Source: a virus. Taken from it: a stretch of DNA of 36,851 bases. Where the stretch lies: IMG/VR virus record IMGVR_UViG_3300021962_000286, positions 1-36,851 of that record. One strand, 5' to 3'. The notes beneath the pieces are model-generated. The model ran no database searches. It was not told the DNA's origin and worked only from the letters and a program-made list of their open reading frames with translations. Position numbers and translations under genes: made by a program. Position 1 is the first letter of the stretch. Every line of letters begins with the position of its first letter. Below are positions 24,733 through 31,368 of this stretch, in pieces.

Positions 24733-25231
24733 TTATGTACCAACTATACAAACATCTGCATCTGATATTGATGCGATCAATACAATGACAAGCATTGATT
24801 GGTATCAGCATTATAAATTACAGGTAGATGAAACATCAGAAGTAGATATCAAATATATGGGTATCTATTTTTGGCAGTTATGTAGTACTACTTACAAGTC
24901 AATGACTACATTTCAACGATATTCACAGGGATATCGTGACAAAATCAGAGCTAGTATTGTAGATCAAAGAGAAGCTACATCTGGTCAAGAAATTGCCCAG
25001 ACTAACTTTGATACATTGACTGAACAAGCTAAGACTGTGGATGCATTATATCGTAAATACGAAGCTATGCATTTAGCAGTTAAGAAACTTTACTTAGAAT
25101 TATATAAGGAAGATTTCACCAAGAGGAAATTACCTCAACAAAGTAAAGGCAAGATGAGAACATTGAAAGATATGACTCCATCTGAAATAGCATCAATCAA
25201 CGCTATGGTTGATGAGATGCTTAAACAATAA
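24725..25231 (+). CDS. Early hypothetical protein, 168 aa
   Basis: MNNYVPTIQTSASDIDAINT... is mostly helical with a central aromatic segment (IKYMGIYFWQLCSTTYKS) and a basic C-terminal half (YKEDFTKRKLPQQSKGK). The end is DMTPSEIASINAMVDEML. Last gene before the strong terminator at 25245, so genes 24333-25231 probably form one transcript. No domain recognised. Confidence 0.72.
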   Translation: MNNYVPTIQTSASDIDAINTMTSIDWYQHYKLQVDETSEVDIKYMGIYFWQLCSTTYKSMTTFQRYSQGYRDKIRASIVDQREATSGQEIAQTNFDTLTEQAKTVDALYRKYEAMHLAVKKLYLELYKEDFTKRKLPQQSKGKMRTLKDMTPSEIASINAMVDEMLKQ

Positions 25232-25244
25232 ATAGTTTCATTTA

Positions 25245-25287
25245 GGATAGTGGGGTTTCTACCCCATTATCCAATAATTTTTTTTTT
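25245..25287 (+). terminator. Strong intrinsic terminator of the first early operon
   Basis: An 11-bp stem (GGATAGTGGGG with CCCCATTATCC, one G-U pair), a 6-base loop TTTCTA, then a short spacer and a run of ten T (25278-25287). It starts 13 bases after the stop of the 168-aa gene. A run of A follows the T run, so the reverse strand also carries a U-tract-like feature. Confidence 0.88.
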
Positions 25288-25354
25288 AAAAAAAAGCTGG
25301 TTGTTTGCGTAGCAAATACCGAGCAGAAATGTTATAAATCAATAGGAGGTAAGC

Positions 25355-25633
25355 ATGACATCACTGTTTAAAATCTTTGAAAGTTTTATCTTAAACATAT
25401 TCAAAGCAACAATATCTACAAGGTTCAAAGACCGAGCAGAATATATTGGTACATTCATTCTAGTATATCTGGGTATTGGTGGTGGTTTCATAGCTTTTTG
25501 TTTGTTCATGGGAATCAATCCAACATTAGTTGTGTCTGTAGTATCAGCACCTATTTGGATATTTCTAGTATTCTTAACAAGAAGAATAACAAACAAGATG
25601 CTAGAAATTAATGATACTAAAACCAATATTTAA
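25355..25633 (+). CDS. Two-span membrane protein, 92 aa
   Basis: Two hydrophobic segments: YIGTFILVYLGIGGGFIAFC at ~28-47 and a second at ~54-73 (TLVVSVVSAPIWIFLVFL). They are followed by a basic stretch (TRRITNK), so two transmembrane helices are predicted. AGGAGG lies six bases before the ATG. The 59-base leader after the terminator carries the dyad TTTGC-gta-GCAAA (25304-25316). It could modify the host membrane or exclude other phages; not determinable here. Confidence 0.78.
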   Translation: MTSLFKIFESFILNIFKATISTRFKDRAEYIGTFILVYLGIGGGFIAFCLFMGINPTLVVSVVSAPIWIFLVFLTRRITNKMLEINDTKTNI

Positions 25634-25724
25634 TTTTCCTTATTGGTTTTGGGATTCTATTACTGGATTAGTAATAGGATTTATTATTTTAATAATAATT
25701 ATAGTAGGACTTACTGGGAGGTAA
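25611..25724 (+). CDS. 37-aa single-pass membrane protein
   Basis: MILKPIFNFPYWFWDSITG is followed by LVIGFIILIIIIVGL and a GR end. The first 23 bases overlap the end of the 92-aa membrane gene, and the TAA sits two bases before the ATG of the next gene. The frame fills the gap exactly and encodes a clear transmembrane helix, which supports it. No strong ribosome binding site, so translation would be coupled to the upstream gene. Confidence 0.6.
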   Translation: MILKPIFNFPYWFWDSITGLVIGFIILIIIIVGLTGR

Positions 25725-25726
25725 AT

Positions 25727-26053
25727 ATGTCATTATTAACCAAAATAATGAATAGCGATATACCAGTATCAGATTATGAAGGTGATTACTTAGATGATAC
25801 TGGATTAGATTATCTAGCTAAAGTATATGATGAGAACAAACAAGTAGGCTTTGATACTTGGGAAGAACTCAAAGAGAATGTTTATATCTCTATGTTACAA
25901 GGAGGTTATCCATTCAGATTAAAGGATGAGATCTATGAAATAGTAGATCAAGCAATCAGAGATGACTATCCTGATCCAGACTATGATGATCTCATATCTT
26001 CAGATAATGAAGATCAAGTTAAAGATCTACAGATTGTGAGGGATGATGAGTAG
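25727..26053 (+). CDS. Acidic hypothetical protein, 108 aa
   Basis: Starts MSLLTKIMNSDIPVSDYEGD. The ATG at 25727 has GGGAGG five bases upstream and is preferred over an upstream in-frame start at 25643 that would run through the 37-aa membrane gene. Very acidic, with a C-terminal Asp/Glu-rich tail (DDYPDPDYDDLISSDNEDQ). This composition resembles DNA-mimic-type early phage proteins, but that is only a compositional hint. Confidence 0.75.
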   Translation: MSLLTKIMNSDIPVSDYEGDYLDDTGLDYLAKVYDENKQVGFDTWEELKENVYISMLQGGYPFRLKDEIYEIVDQAIRDDYPDPDYDDLISSDNEDQVKDLQIVRDDE

Positions 26054-26255
26054 ATTAACAGACATCAATTACCTAGAAAGTTTAGAAAATGATATAGGTA
26101 AAATACAAGAGGAAGCAGGTGTCATTATGACTGATGCAAAGTATGTGCATGAAGCATCTATGGATTTAGATAATAGACTTCGTGATGTAAATGAACGATT
26201 GCATAAGTTAATTAACAAACTGAAGGAGGAATCAAATGGAGGAAAATCAAAATAA
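26043..26255 (+). CDS. Coiled-coil hypothetical protein, 70 aa
   Basis: Two adjacent ATGs (26043, 26046) follow GTGAGGG; the second is slightly better placed. The sequence is a near-continuous charged helix with heptad-like spacing (LESLENDIGKIQEEAG, DLDNRLRDVNERLHKLINKL), so a coiled coil is likely. It overlaps genes on both sides. Function unknown. Confidence 0.7.
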   Translation: MMSRLTDINYLESLENDIGKIQEEAGVIMTDAKYVHEASMDLDNRLRDVNERLHKLINKLKEESNGGKSK

Positions 26256-26409
26256 AACATACAGACATTATCCTATTGAATGTTATAGATGTAACGGAAT
26301 AGGTGTCATCCCTTGGGGTGATGCACCAGATGAATCAGACCCTTGTGATGAATGCGAAGGTCATGGCTATTGGCTATTAGAGGAGGTACAAGATGAGCGA
26401 GTCGCTTAA
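26236..26409 (+). CDS. DnaJ-type zinc finger micro-protein, 57 aa
   Basis: Starts MEENQNKTYRHYPIE. It contains two CxxCxGxG repeats, CYRCNGIG (residues 17-24) and CDECEGHG (37-44), the DnaJ cysteine-rich zinc-binding motif in minimal form. AGGAGG lies six bases before the ATG. It overlaps the next gene's start. In phages such mini-fingers may bind unfolded peptide or RNA; the partner is unknown. Confidence 0.8.
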   Translation: MEENQNKTYRHYPIECYRCNGIGVIPWGDAPDESDPCDECEGHGYWLLEEVQDERVA

Positions 26410-26641
26410 AGTATTACATGCTAGATGGTTAGATATGCAAGAGGATTTAAGAAAATCTATTGTCAGTACAACCAGTCATATGCATGTAGAATTAAATCAG
26501 TTAGATGAGTTAGTTCATATACATAACTTAATGATGAATAGTTTTGTAGATCTTATGAATAAAACAGAAGAAGAACTTATAAGAACTACACAGACACTAC
26601 AATATGTTACAGAAACTGCTAACAAAATAAGGGAGGTTTAG
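26393..26641 (+). CDS. Coiled-coil hypothetical protein, 82 aa
   Basis: MSESLKVLHARWLDMQEDLR... is an all-helical looking sequence with heptad-like hydrophobic spacing (LNQLDELVHIHNLMMNSFVD). GAGGAGG lies six bases upstream. It sits in the run of small early genes and is followed after one base by the next gene. No recognised family. Confidence 0.72.
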   Translation: MSESLKVLHARWLDMQEDLRKSIVSTTSHMHVELNQLDELVHIHNLMMNSFVDLMNKTEEELIRTTQTLQYVTETANKIREV

Positions 26642-26642
26642 T

Positions 26643-27017
26643 ATGGGTAGATATTATCATGGTGATATAGAAGGTAAGTTTATGTTTGCTGTTCAAAGCA
26701 GTGATGATGCAGATTATTTTGGTTCAACAGGTTATAGACCAGATGAATTACATTATAATTTTTCAACTAATGATATACCACAAATAAAAGAAGGTATTGA
26801 AAATTGTATTAAAGCATTAGGTAAACATAAAGATTCATTAGATTCATTCTTTCAAGAAGGTGTTGGATATAATGATAAGATGATTGCTGAACATTTAAAA
26901 ATAGATGTCAGTGATGTTAAACAAATTCTAGAATGGTATGCAAGACTAGAGCTTGGTCAAAAAATTCTAGATTGTGTAGAAAAAGAAAGCTCATGCAGCT
27001 TTGTTGCTGAGTTATAA
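26643..27017 (+). CDS. Conserved phage protein of the MGRYYxGDIEGKF type, 124 aa
   Basis: The N-terminus MGRYYHGDIEGKFMFAVQSS with DDADYFG is a pattern I recognise from cyanophage and pelagiphage proteins with no assigned function. The C-terminal half is helical and includes FFQEGVGYNDKMIAEHL and DVKQILEWYARLELGQKILD. Good ribosome binding site (GGGAGG) upstream. Not in an enzyme family I know. Confidence 0.75.
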   Translation: MGRYYHGDIEGKFMFAVQSSDDADYFGSTGYRPDELHYNFSTNDIPQIKEGIENCIKALGKHKDSLDSFFQEGVGYNDKMIAEHLKIDVSDVKQILEWYARLELGQKILDCVEKESSCSFVAEL

Positions 27018-27028
27018 AGGAGGAAAAT

Positions 27029-27832
27029 ATGTTACCAGTAGAACTACAATTTGCAGTGCGAGAAGAACCAGTATATAATCAACATGGCTCTAGACTAGAA
27101 GGCTATAAGCAACTAGTCAAAGACGAGAACAATGAACTCATAGCAGTTCATAAAAATACATACACAGTTATATCTCACGATCAAGCCTATGAAAAAGCTA
27201 AAGACTTTTTAGATGAACACTTTGATACCAATGGTATGACTGAACAACACAAGTGGTCTAATCATGGAGCTGTTATGGCTACACGATTTAGTTTACCTGA
27301 GTACACTATACCATTTAAAGATACCAAGATTGGTTTAGAAGCTGTCATATGGAACAGCTACAATGGTATGCGTTCATACCGATTTGATCTAGGTTTCTTT
27401 CTATGGCTATGTCTTAATGGTTTAAAGAACTCTGTCTGGGATATTAGTTTAAACACAGCACACAAAGGTAGTGGTGATATTAAACTATCATTACCTGGTG
27501 GTTATGCAGCACTAGATGGTTTACATACAGTACATAACTACATGACTAACTGGTTAGATGTACCAGTAGATGATGCTGAGTTTCATGCTGAAGTAGATAG
27601 GTTATGTTATCAACCTACTAAGACTGACAAGAGTCATGTCAATCAACAGCATAAAAACTACATCATAGACCAATATGATGGTAACTATGCACAGCAATTT
27701 GGATGTAATAAATTCAGTGCATATCAAGCAATAACACATTGGAGTACACATTATCCTAGCGATTCCGTAAATACTCGCTATGATAGAGAACGGAAAGTGT
27801 CTAACATGGCTTGGTTCTCCCAAGCTGCATAA
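27029..27832 (+). CDS. DUF932-like phage/plasmid protein
   Basis: 267 residues. The N-terminal part (LVKDENNELIAVHKNTYTVI followed by AYEKAKDFLDEHF) and the middle (GLEAVIWNSYNGMRSYRFDL, LCLNGL) match the DUF932 family. Family members accompany phage recombination and replication genes but their reaction is not established. Start has AAAGGAGG seven bases upstream. It is separated from the downstream recombination genes by a hairpin. Confidence 0.82.
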   Translation: MLPVELQFAVREEPVYNQHGSRLEGYKQLVKDENNELIAVHKNTYTVISHDQAYEKAKDFLDEHFDTNGMTEQHKWSNHGAVMATRFSLPEYTIPFKDTKIGLEAVIWNSYNGMRSYRFDLGFFLWLCLNGLKNSVWDISLNTAHKGSGDIKLSLPGGYAALDGLHTVHNYMTNWLDVPVDDAEFHAEVDRLCYQPTKTDKSHVNQQHKNYIIDQYDGNYAQQFGCNKFSAYQAITHWSTHYPSDSVNTRYDRERKVSNMAWFSQAA

Positions 27833-27837
27833 GATTA

Positions 27838-27881
27838 GAAGGGAGTATGTTCCTCAAACAGTCCTCCTCCGTACTCCCTTC
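27838..27881 (+). promoter_or_regulatory. 10-bp hairpin with anti-Shine-Dalgarno-like loop
   Basis: GAAGGGAGTA (27838-27847) pairs perfectly with TACTCCCTTC (27872-27881). The 24-base loop contains CCTCCTCC, complementary to ribosome binding sites. No T-tract follows, so an intrinsic terminator is unlikely. The next gene starts nine bases later and has no Shine-Dalgarno of its own. May be an RNA-processing or translation-control element. Confidence 0.5.
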
Positions 27882-27889
27882 ATACAATC

Positions 27890-28297
27890 ATGAGAAAAAA
27901 ATTTTTTATTAAAGAAGAAGAAAAACAAATACATAAATGTACTACTTGTAATAGACGGTACACTATGTACATGATGATCCAACTAGATCATTACACAAGA
28001 GAGAAACAATGTATTAGATGTTTCAATAGGAGTAATATGAAAACAAAAAAACGACCAGTTAAAAAACTATGGCAGGGTAGATTAATCTCTCTTAGAGATT
28101 ATGAAATCCAAGAAGCTATTGATAAGAACTATACCATACAAGCAATACACAAAGGTAAGTCAATGATGCTAACACCTACTAAGTTAAAAGATTTAGATTT
28201 AACTGTAGGTAAATTACATAAGTCAATGTATGATACTAAACCATATAGACTAATAGATGTGAGGTGGAGTCCAGATGAAAGATCAAATCAATCCTGA
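27890..28297 (+). CDS. Zinc-ribbon-like protein, 135 aa
   Basis: Two CxxC pairs, KCTTC (Cys17, Cys20) and QCIRC (Cys41, Cys44), form a zinc ribbon near the N-terminus. A basic region (KTKKRPVKKLW) follows, then a C-terminal domain with YEIQEAIDKNYTIQAIHKGK. No ribosome binding site is visible before the ATG; the preceding hairpin lies nine bases upstream. Possible nucleic-acid-binding protein. Overlaps the DUF3310 gene by 23 bases. Confidence 0.72.
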   Translation: MRKKFFIKEEEKQIHKCTTCNRRYTMYMMIQLDHYTREKQCIRCFNRSNMKTKKRPVKKLWQGRLISLRDYEIQEAIDKNYTIQAIHKGKSMMLTPTKLKDLDLTVGKLHKSMYDTKPYRLIDVRWSPDERSNQS

Positions 28298-28487
28298 CCA
28301 TTATAAAGTAGGGAACATAGAAACCTATGACTTTATAACAGCTAAGAAATTATCTTACACACTAGGTAATGTTATCAAGTATGTTGTAAGATGTGAACAT
28401 AAGGGAGGGATTGTAGATTTACAAAAGGCTATGTGGTATCTACAAAAAGCAATAGATAACTATGATAGATCCGAACACAATCGTTAG
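28275..28487 (+). CDS. DUF3310 protein
   Basis: 70 residues covering nearly the whole family core: INPDHYKVGNIETYDFI, then LSYTLGNVIKYVVRCEHK and DLQKAMWYLQKAID. These conserved blocks define DUF3310, a small phage family sometimes annotated as nucleotide kinase-like, without proven activity. Start preceded by GAGGTGGAG. Sits at the head of the recombination genes. Confidence 0.88.
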   Translation: MKDQINPDHYKVGNIETYDFITAKKLSYTLGNVIKYVVRCEHKGGIVDLQKAMWYLQKAIDNYDRSEHNR

Positions 28488-28797
28488 AAAGTTTGTATCA
28501 GATAAGAAATTTAAATTTAAAGCTAAGAAAAAATATAACAAAGCAGATCCGATACAACGCAAGAGATGGTGGATAGATAGAGTATGTTACTTCTGTTATA
28601 TAGAAAAAAATAAAGAAGTAGCTAATGCTTTACGAATAGAATTAAATAAACCATATGTTAATCCATCTATTAGGAAGATAGCCAACGAACTCTGGGCTAG
28701 AAAGAAAGAGTTTGATAAACTAATTGAGAGGAAATTAGATGAGTCAATTAATAAACGGGAAAATGTTCGACAGATCGTTAGGTCTAGGCGGCAGTGA
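28462..28797 (+). CDS. Basic hypothetical protein, 111 aa
   Basis: Lys/Arg-rich (SDKKFKFKAKKKYNKADPIQ, RKRWWIDRVCYFCYIEKNKE), helical C-terminal half. Overlaps the DUF3310 gene by 26 bases and the exonuclease gene by 59 bases. The CYFC is an isolated CxxC. Position and charge suggest a DNA-binding role in the recombination module; no family recognised. Confidence 0.68.
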   Translation: MIDPNTIVRKFVSDKKFKFKAKKKYNKADPIQRKRWWIDRVCYFCYIEKNKEVANALRIELNKPYVNPSIRKIANELWARKKEFDKLIERKLDESINKRENVRQIVRSRRQ

Positions 28798-29335
28798 TGC
28801 TACTAAAATAGTAGCTGGTGAATGGAAAAACTTGTATGAAGAAAAGATGGGGATCAAAGAACCAGATGATCTTTCATTTATACTACCAGTACAACTAGGT
28901 ATATATACCGAACCATTCAACAAAGAGTGGTTTCAAACTAACAACAATGGTTTGTATGTTAAAGAAGTAGAGGACACTATCTATCATAAGAAGTATGATT
29001 TTATCTATGCTAACCTAGATGGTTATGTCATTGATGATAACTTTAAAAAGATAGGAGTCTTTGAAGCTAAACATACAAGAGCATATACTAAAGATGATAC
29101 AATCTTAGAAAGATACTATGCTCAAGTACAACACTATATGATGGTATCTAAACTACCTAGAACATGGTTGTCTGTACTGTATGGTAATCATGACTACAAA
29201 GTATTTGTGATTGAACAAGACAAGAAGTTTCAAAAGAAACTATTAAATGCAGAAATATTTTTCTGGAGTCACATTGAGAAACAAGCAGCTCCAGATGACT
29301 ATGTAGACTTTAAACTTATAGAGGAGGTATATTAA
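28739..29335 (+). CDS. YqaJ-type recombination exonuclease
   Basis: 198 residues with the motif set of YqaJ/lambda-exonuclease-like nucleases: LGGSDA (16-21), Glu58 in VQLGIYTEP, Asp94 in ANLDGY, Glu109-x-Lys111 in VFEAKHT, and QVQHYM (129-134). The expected role is 5'-3' resection of double-stranded DNA ends to create 3' tails for the annealing protein encoded next. GAGAGG precedes the ATG. The gene order exonuclease, annealase, SSB is a typical phage recombination module. Confidence 0.88.
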   Translation: MSQLINGKMFDRSLGLGGSDATKIVAGEWKNLYEEKMGIKEPDDLSFILPVQLGIYTEPFNKEWFQTNNNGLYVKEVEDTIYHKKYDFIYANLDGYVIDDNFKKIGVFEAKHTRAYTKDDTILERYYAQVQHYMMVSKLPRTWLSVLYGNHDYKVFVIEQDKKFQKKLLNAEIFFWSHIEKQAAPDDYVDFKLIEEVY

Positions 29336-29808
29336 TGTCTAACTTAATAATATGGGATGCAGTTAAAGAAACTGATCCACGCTTTACCAAGAAGGTATCA
29401 TTCGGTGCTAGACAATTTACTAGCATTGATGCTCACTACCAAATCCGTAGAGCTACAGAATACTTTGGCCCTATTGGTCAAGGTTGGAAATACGATTGTG
29501 TATACTCTACAGAAACTGTAGGTGGTATATGCTTTCAGTTTGCTGATCTAACTATCCATTGGAAGAAAGATGAATGGCATACTTACGGCCCTGTTAGAGG
29601 ATGTAATATGTTAGTCACTACCAAAGGAGCAGTCGATGAAGATGCACCTAAGAAAGCTATGACAGATGCATTAACTAAAGCACTATCCCATTTAGGATTT
29701 AGTGCTGATGTATTTACTGGTAAGTTTGATGACAATAAATATCTCAAACAACTACAAGATAAATACACAGGTAATGTAGATAAATCAAAAGTAACGGAGG
29801 TTAAATGA
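29335..29808 (+). CDS. Rad52-like single-strand annealing protein
   Basis: 157 residues. NLIIWDAVKETDPRFTKKVS with GARQFTSIDAHYQIRRATEY, and the C-terminal AMTDALTKALSHLGFSADVF segment, follow the Rad52/Sak-like pattern of phage annealing proteins. The neighbouring YqaJ nuclease and SSB support this. It would anneal complementary single strands during recombination-dependent growth. It could belong to another SSAP family; the exact superfamily needs a profile search. Confidence 0.8.
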   Translation: MSNLIIWDAVKETDPRFTKKVSFGARQFTSIDAHYQIRRATEYFGPIGQGWKYDCVYSTETVGGICFQFADLTIHWKKDEWHTYGPVRGCNMLVTTKGAVDEDAPKKAMTDALTKALSHLGFSADVFTGKFDDNKYLKQLQDKYTGNVDKSKVTEVK

Positions 29809-30113
29809 AGTGTATAAGAGCTGGTCACTATCAGACTACAATAGCTTATGGACATGGTTTAAATATCATTGTCAATATTGTAAAGGTAGTGTCACAATTT
29901 CAACACACTCCTAACAAATGGAGATTGACTATTGATGATACTCTCATCAAGAATCAACACAGATCTGATTGGGATTCCTATGCAACAGCTAAGAGGAAAG
30001 CAATTAGAATGTGTGAAAATCTTTTAATGAATGATATCATTCAAAAGATTGAGAAGGCTTTTCCAAGACCAAAAGAAAAGCAGACTAATAACCTAGTAGA
30101 ACTAAGGAGGTGA
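29805..30113 (+). CDS. Basic hypothetical protein in recombination operon, 102 aa
   Basis: MKCIRAGHYQTTIAYGHGLN..., with a VNIVKVVSQFQHTPNKW strand and a helix ATAKRKAIRMCENLLMND. It overlaps the annealing-protein gene by four bases (ATGA) and has CGGAGG upstream. Weak resemblance to small DNA-associated proteins by charge only. Function unknown. Confidence 0.7.
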   Translation: MKCIRAGHYQTTIAYGHGLNIIVNIVKVVSQFQHTPNKWRLTIDDTLIKNQHRSDWDSYATAKRKAIRMCENLLMNDIIQKIEKAFPRPKEKQTNNLVELRR

Positions 30114-30114
30114 T

Positions 30115-30441
30115 ATGACAAAAGTAATTAAACTTTCTGAAAAGCAAATTGAAGAAAAGATAACTGAAGCTAAATCTAAATATCCTAAAAACTATTTAGA
30201 AGAAAGTACATGGGATATACATGTTACAGACAGTTATGTATTTAATATTGCCGATTGTTTTTACTATGGATTAAAATACATGGATGAATGTATGGATACA
30301 GATTGGAATTATAAATATAAAACTTTTAATGCTGTTATACCCATTATAAGAGATTTAGAATATCCAGTTCGTAGACAAAAAGAACGAATAAAATTAGACG
30401 AATTTATCAAAAAACTTAAAGGAGGTAATAATGATAAATAG
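30115..30441 (+). CDS. Hypothetical protein, 108 aa
   Basis: MTKVIKLSEKQIEEKITEAK..., with an acidic aromatic middle (ADCFYYGLKYMDECMDTDWN) and a basic C-terminus (RRQKERIKLDEFIKKLKGG). A full AAGGAGGTGAT ribosome binding site precedes the ATG. It overlaps the SSB gene by 11 bases, which puts it in the same transcript. No known family. Confidence 0.7.
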   Translation: MTKVIKLSEKQIEEKITEAKSKYPKNYLEESTWDIHVTDSYVFNIADCFYYGLKYMDECMDTDWNYKYKTFNAVIPIIRDLEYPVRRQKERIKLDEFIKKLKGGNNDK

Positions 30442-30856
30442 AGTAATACTAGTAGGTAGATTGGGTACAGAACCTGAGATCAAAGCTACCAGTAAAGGTG
30501 ACGAGTATGCTAACTTTAGTTTAGCTACTTCTAAGAAGATCAAGAGCAAAGATGGTACATGGCAAGAGAAAACTACTTGGCATAAAGTTACTACCTTTGA
30601 TCCTAACTTAACTAACACTATCAAAAACTATGTAGACAAAGGTTCTATGATCTATCTTGAAGGTGAGATAGATGTATCAGAATACACTGATAGTAGTGGT
30701 AACAAAAGATATAACACTTCTATTATCATACCTAGAGTAACAGGTGTGATGAAGATGTTAGGTGGTAAGCCTCAAACAAAAGGTGTTGAGCAAGTCAATG
30801 GTCACAAAGAATTACCAGATGATGCAATACCAACTGGTAACGACATACCATTCTAA
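30431..30856 (+). CDS. ssb: Single-stranded DNA-binding protein
   Basis: 141 residues. OB-fold SSB pattern: MINRVILVGRLGTEPEIKAT, then FSLATSKKIKSKDG, TTWHKVTTF, and YVDKGSMIYLEGEIDVSEY. An acidic tail ends DDAIPTGNDIPF, the typical SSB C-terminal tip that recruits partner proteins. It coats single-stranded DNA made by the exonuclease and in replication. AAAGGAGG lies upstream. The intact DIPF tip suggests it can interact with host repair/replication enzymes. Confidence 0.93.
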   Translation: MINRVILVGRLGTEPEIKATSKGDEYANFSLATSKKIKSKDGTWQEKTTWHKVTTFDPNLTNTIKNYVDKGSMIYLEGEIDVSEYTDSSGNKRYNTSIIIPRVTGVMKMLGGKPQTKGVEQVNGHKELPDDAIPTGNDIPF

Positions 30857-30946
30857 GTTTTATGGTCTGGGAAAAAGAGGAAATCCAGTTAAATTTATTC
30901 CTGCTCTACTCATAGATAAGTAGAATAAAACAAAGCCATAACAAAT

Positions 30947-31031
30947 TTTCTATGGATTACACACCCAATGTAGTTCGCAACTACACCCGTCTAGTAGGGC
31001 GTATATCGGTGATACTAGACTTCCATAGAAA
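30947..31031 (+). ncRNA. Candidate structured RNA, three-way junction
   Basis: A perfect 10-bp outer stem (TTTCTATGGA with TCCATAGAAA) encloses two perfect hairpins. Hairpin 1 is TGTAGTT-CGC-AACTACA (30969-30985). Hairpin 2 is GTCTAGTA/TACTAGAC (30989-31020) with a 16-base loop. The loop contains GGTG, which can pair with CACC in the junction or between the hairpins, giving a possible pseudoknot. It lies in the 278-base gap after ssb where no gene fits. Could be a riboswitch-like leader, stable ncRNA or DNA cruciform/origin element. It does not match tRNA, and I see no match to hammerhead or glutamine-riboswitch cores. Confidence 0.6.
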
Positions 31032-31033
31032 TA

Positions 31034-31116
31034 AAAGGTGTCAGTACCAAATATAAATTTTGTTCTTAGAAAGGATAATTATTTATGTGTATATCCCCAC
31101 TAGTATTGACACCTTT
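31034..31116 (+). promoter_or_regulatory. Long-range 10-bp inverted repeat upstream of the 77-aa gene
   Basis: AAAGGTGTCA (31034-31043) is complementary to TGACACCTTT (31107-31116). The loop of 63 bases is very AT-rich and contains the start of a short reading frame. The right arm ends 11 bases before the GGAGG that serves the next gene, so pairing could affect access of ribosomes. It begins two bases after the outer stem of the structured element, which suggests a compound leader. Confidence 0.45.
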
Positions 31117-31135
31117 ATATGATATAAGGAGGTGA
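31085..31135 (+). CDS. Possible 16-aa leader peptide
   Basis: ATG TGT ATA ... encodes MCISPLVLTPLYDIRR, with AAAGGA nine bases upstream. Its TGA overlaps the ATG of the following gene (TGATG), a coupling arrangement. The reading frame crosses the right arm of the inverted repeat, so its translation would open that structure. May be chance; the coupling overlap and ribosome binding site are the support. Confidence 0.3.
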   Translation: MCISPLVLTPLYDIRR

Positions 31136-31368
31136 TGAATCTGATAATTAAAGGCGAACTTGATAGACTAGTAGATACTTTGCATGACTATTCTACTTAT
31201 CTTGAACAGTTTGGATATGATACAGATACAATATTTGCAGCTTATGCCATCATGGCAGCTGCTCTTTCAGGTAAAAAAGTCAAGCAAAAGAAACCATCAG
31301 AAGCTATAGCAGAGCGTATGAAAGAACTTAATGTCGTTCAATCCCGTACATCTGATTCAATTCATTAG
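31135..31368 (+). CDS. Hypothetical protein, 77 aa, last rightward gene
   Basis: MNLIIKGELDRLVDTLHDYS... is helical, with FAAYAIMAAALSG and a basic KKVKQKKPSEAIAERMKELN end. A GTG one codon earlier (31132) is possible, but the ATG at 31135 fits better. The ribosome binding site AAGGAGGTGAT is a full anti-SD complement and overlaps the start. Its 3' end overlaps the convergent HNH gene by 41 bases. Function unknown. Confidence 0.72.
   Translation: MNLIIKGELDRLVDTLHDYSTYLEQFGYDTDTIFAAYAIMAAALSGKKVKQKKPSEAIAERMKELNVVQSRTSDSIH

Noticed and set aside
25310-25338. Promoter TAGCAA-N17-TATAAA before the two-span membrane gene
   Set aside because: The -35 match is poor and the predicted start would fall inside the ribosome binding site.
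29583-29855. Antisense open frames within the annealing-protein and other early genes
   Set aside because: They lie wholly opposite well-supported genes, with no start signals or recognisable protein features.
30947-31031. tRNA or tRNA-like gene (7-bp CTATGGA/TCCATAG acceptor-like stem)
   Set aside because: No T-arm GTTCRA motif, no anticodon arm at the right place, and the internal hairpins have 7 and 8 bp.
30947-31031. Hammerhead ribozyme or glutamine riboswitch
   Set aside because: No CUGAUGA/GAAA core and no GGAAGUAGG-type motif could be found.
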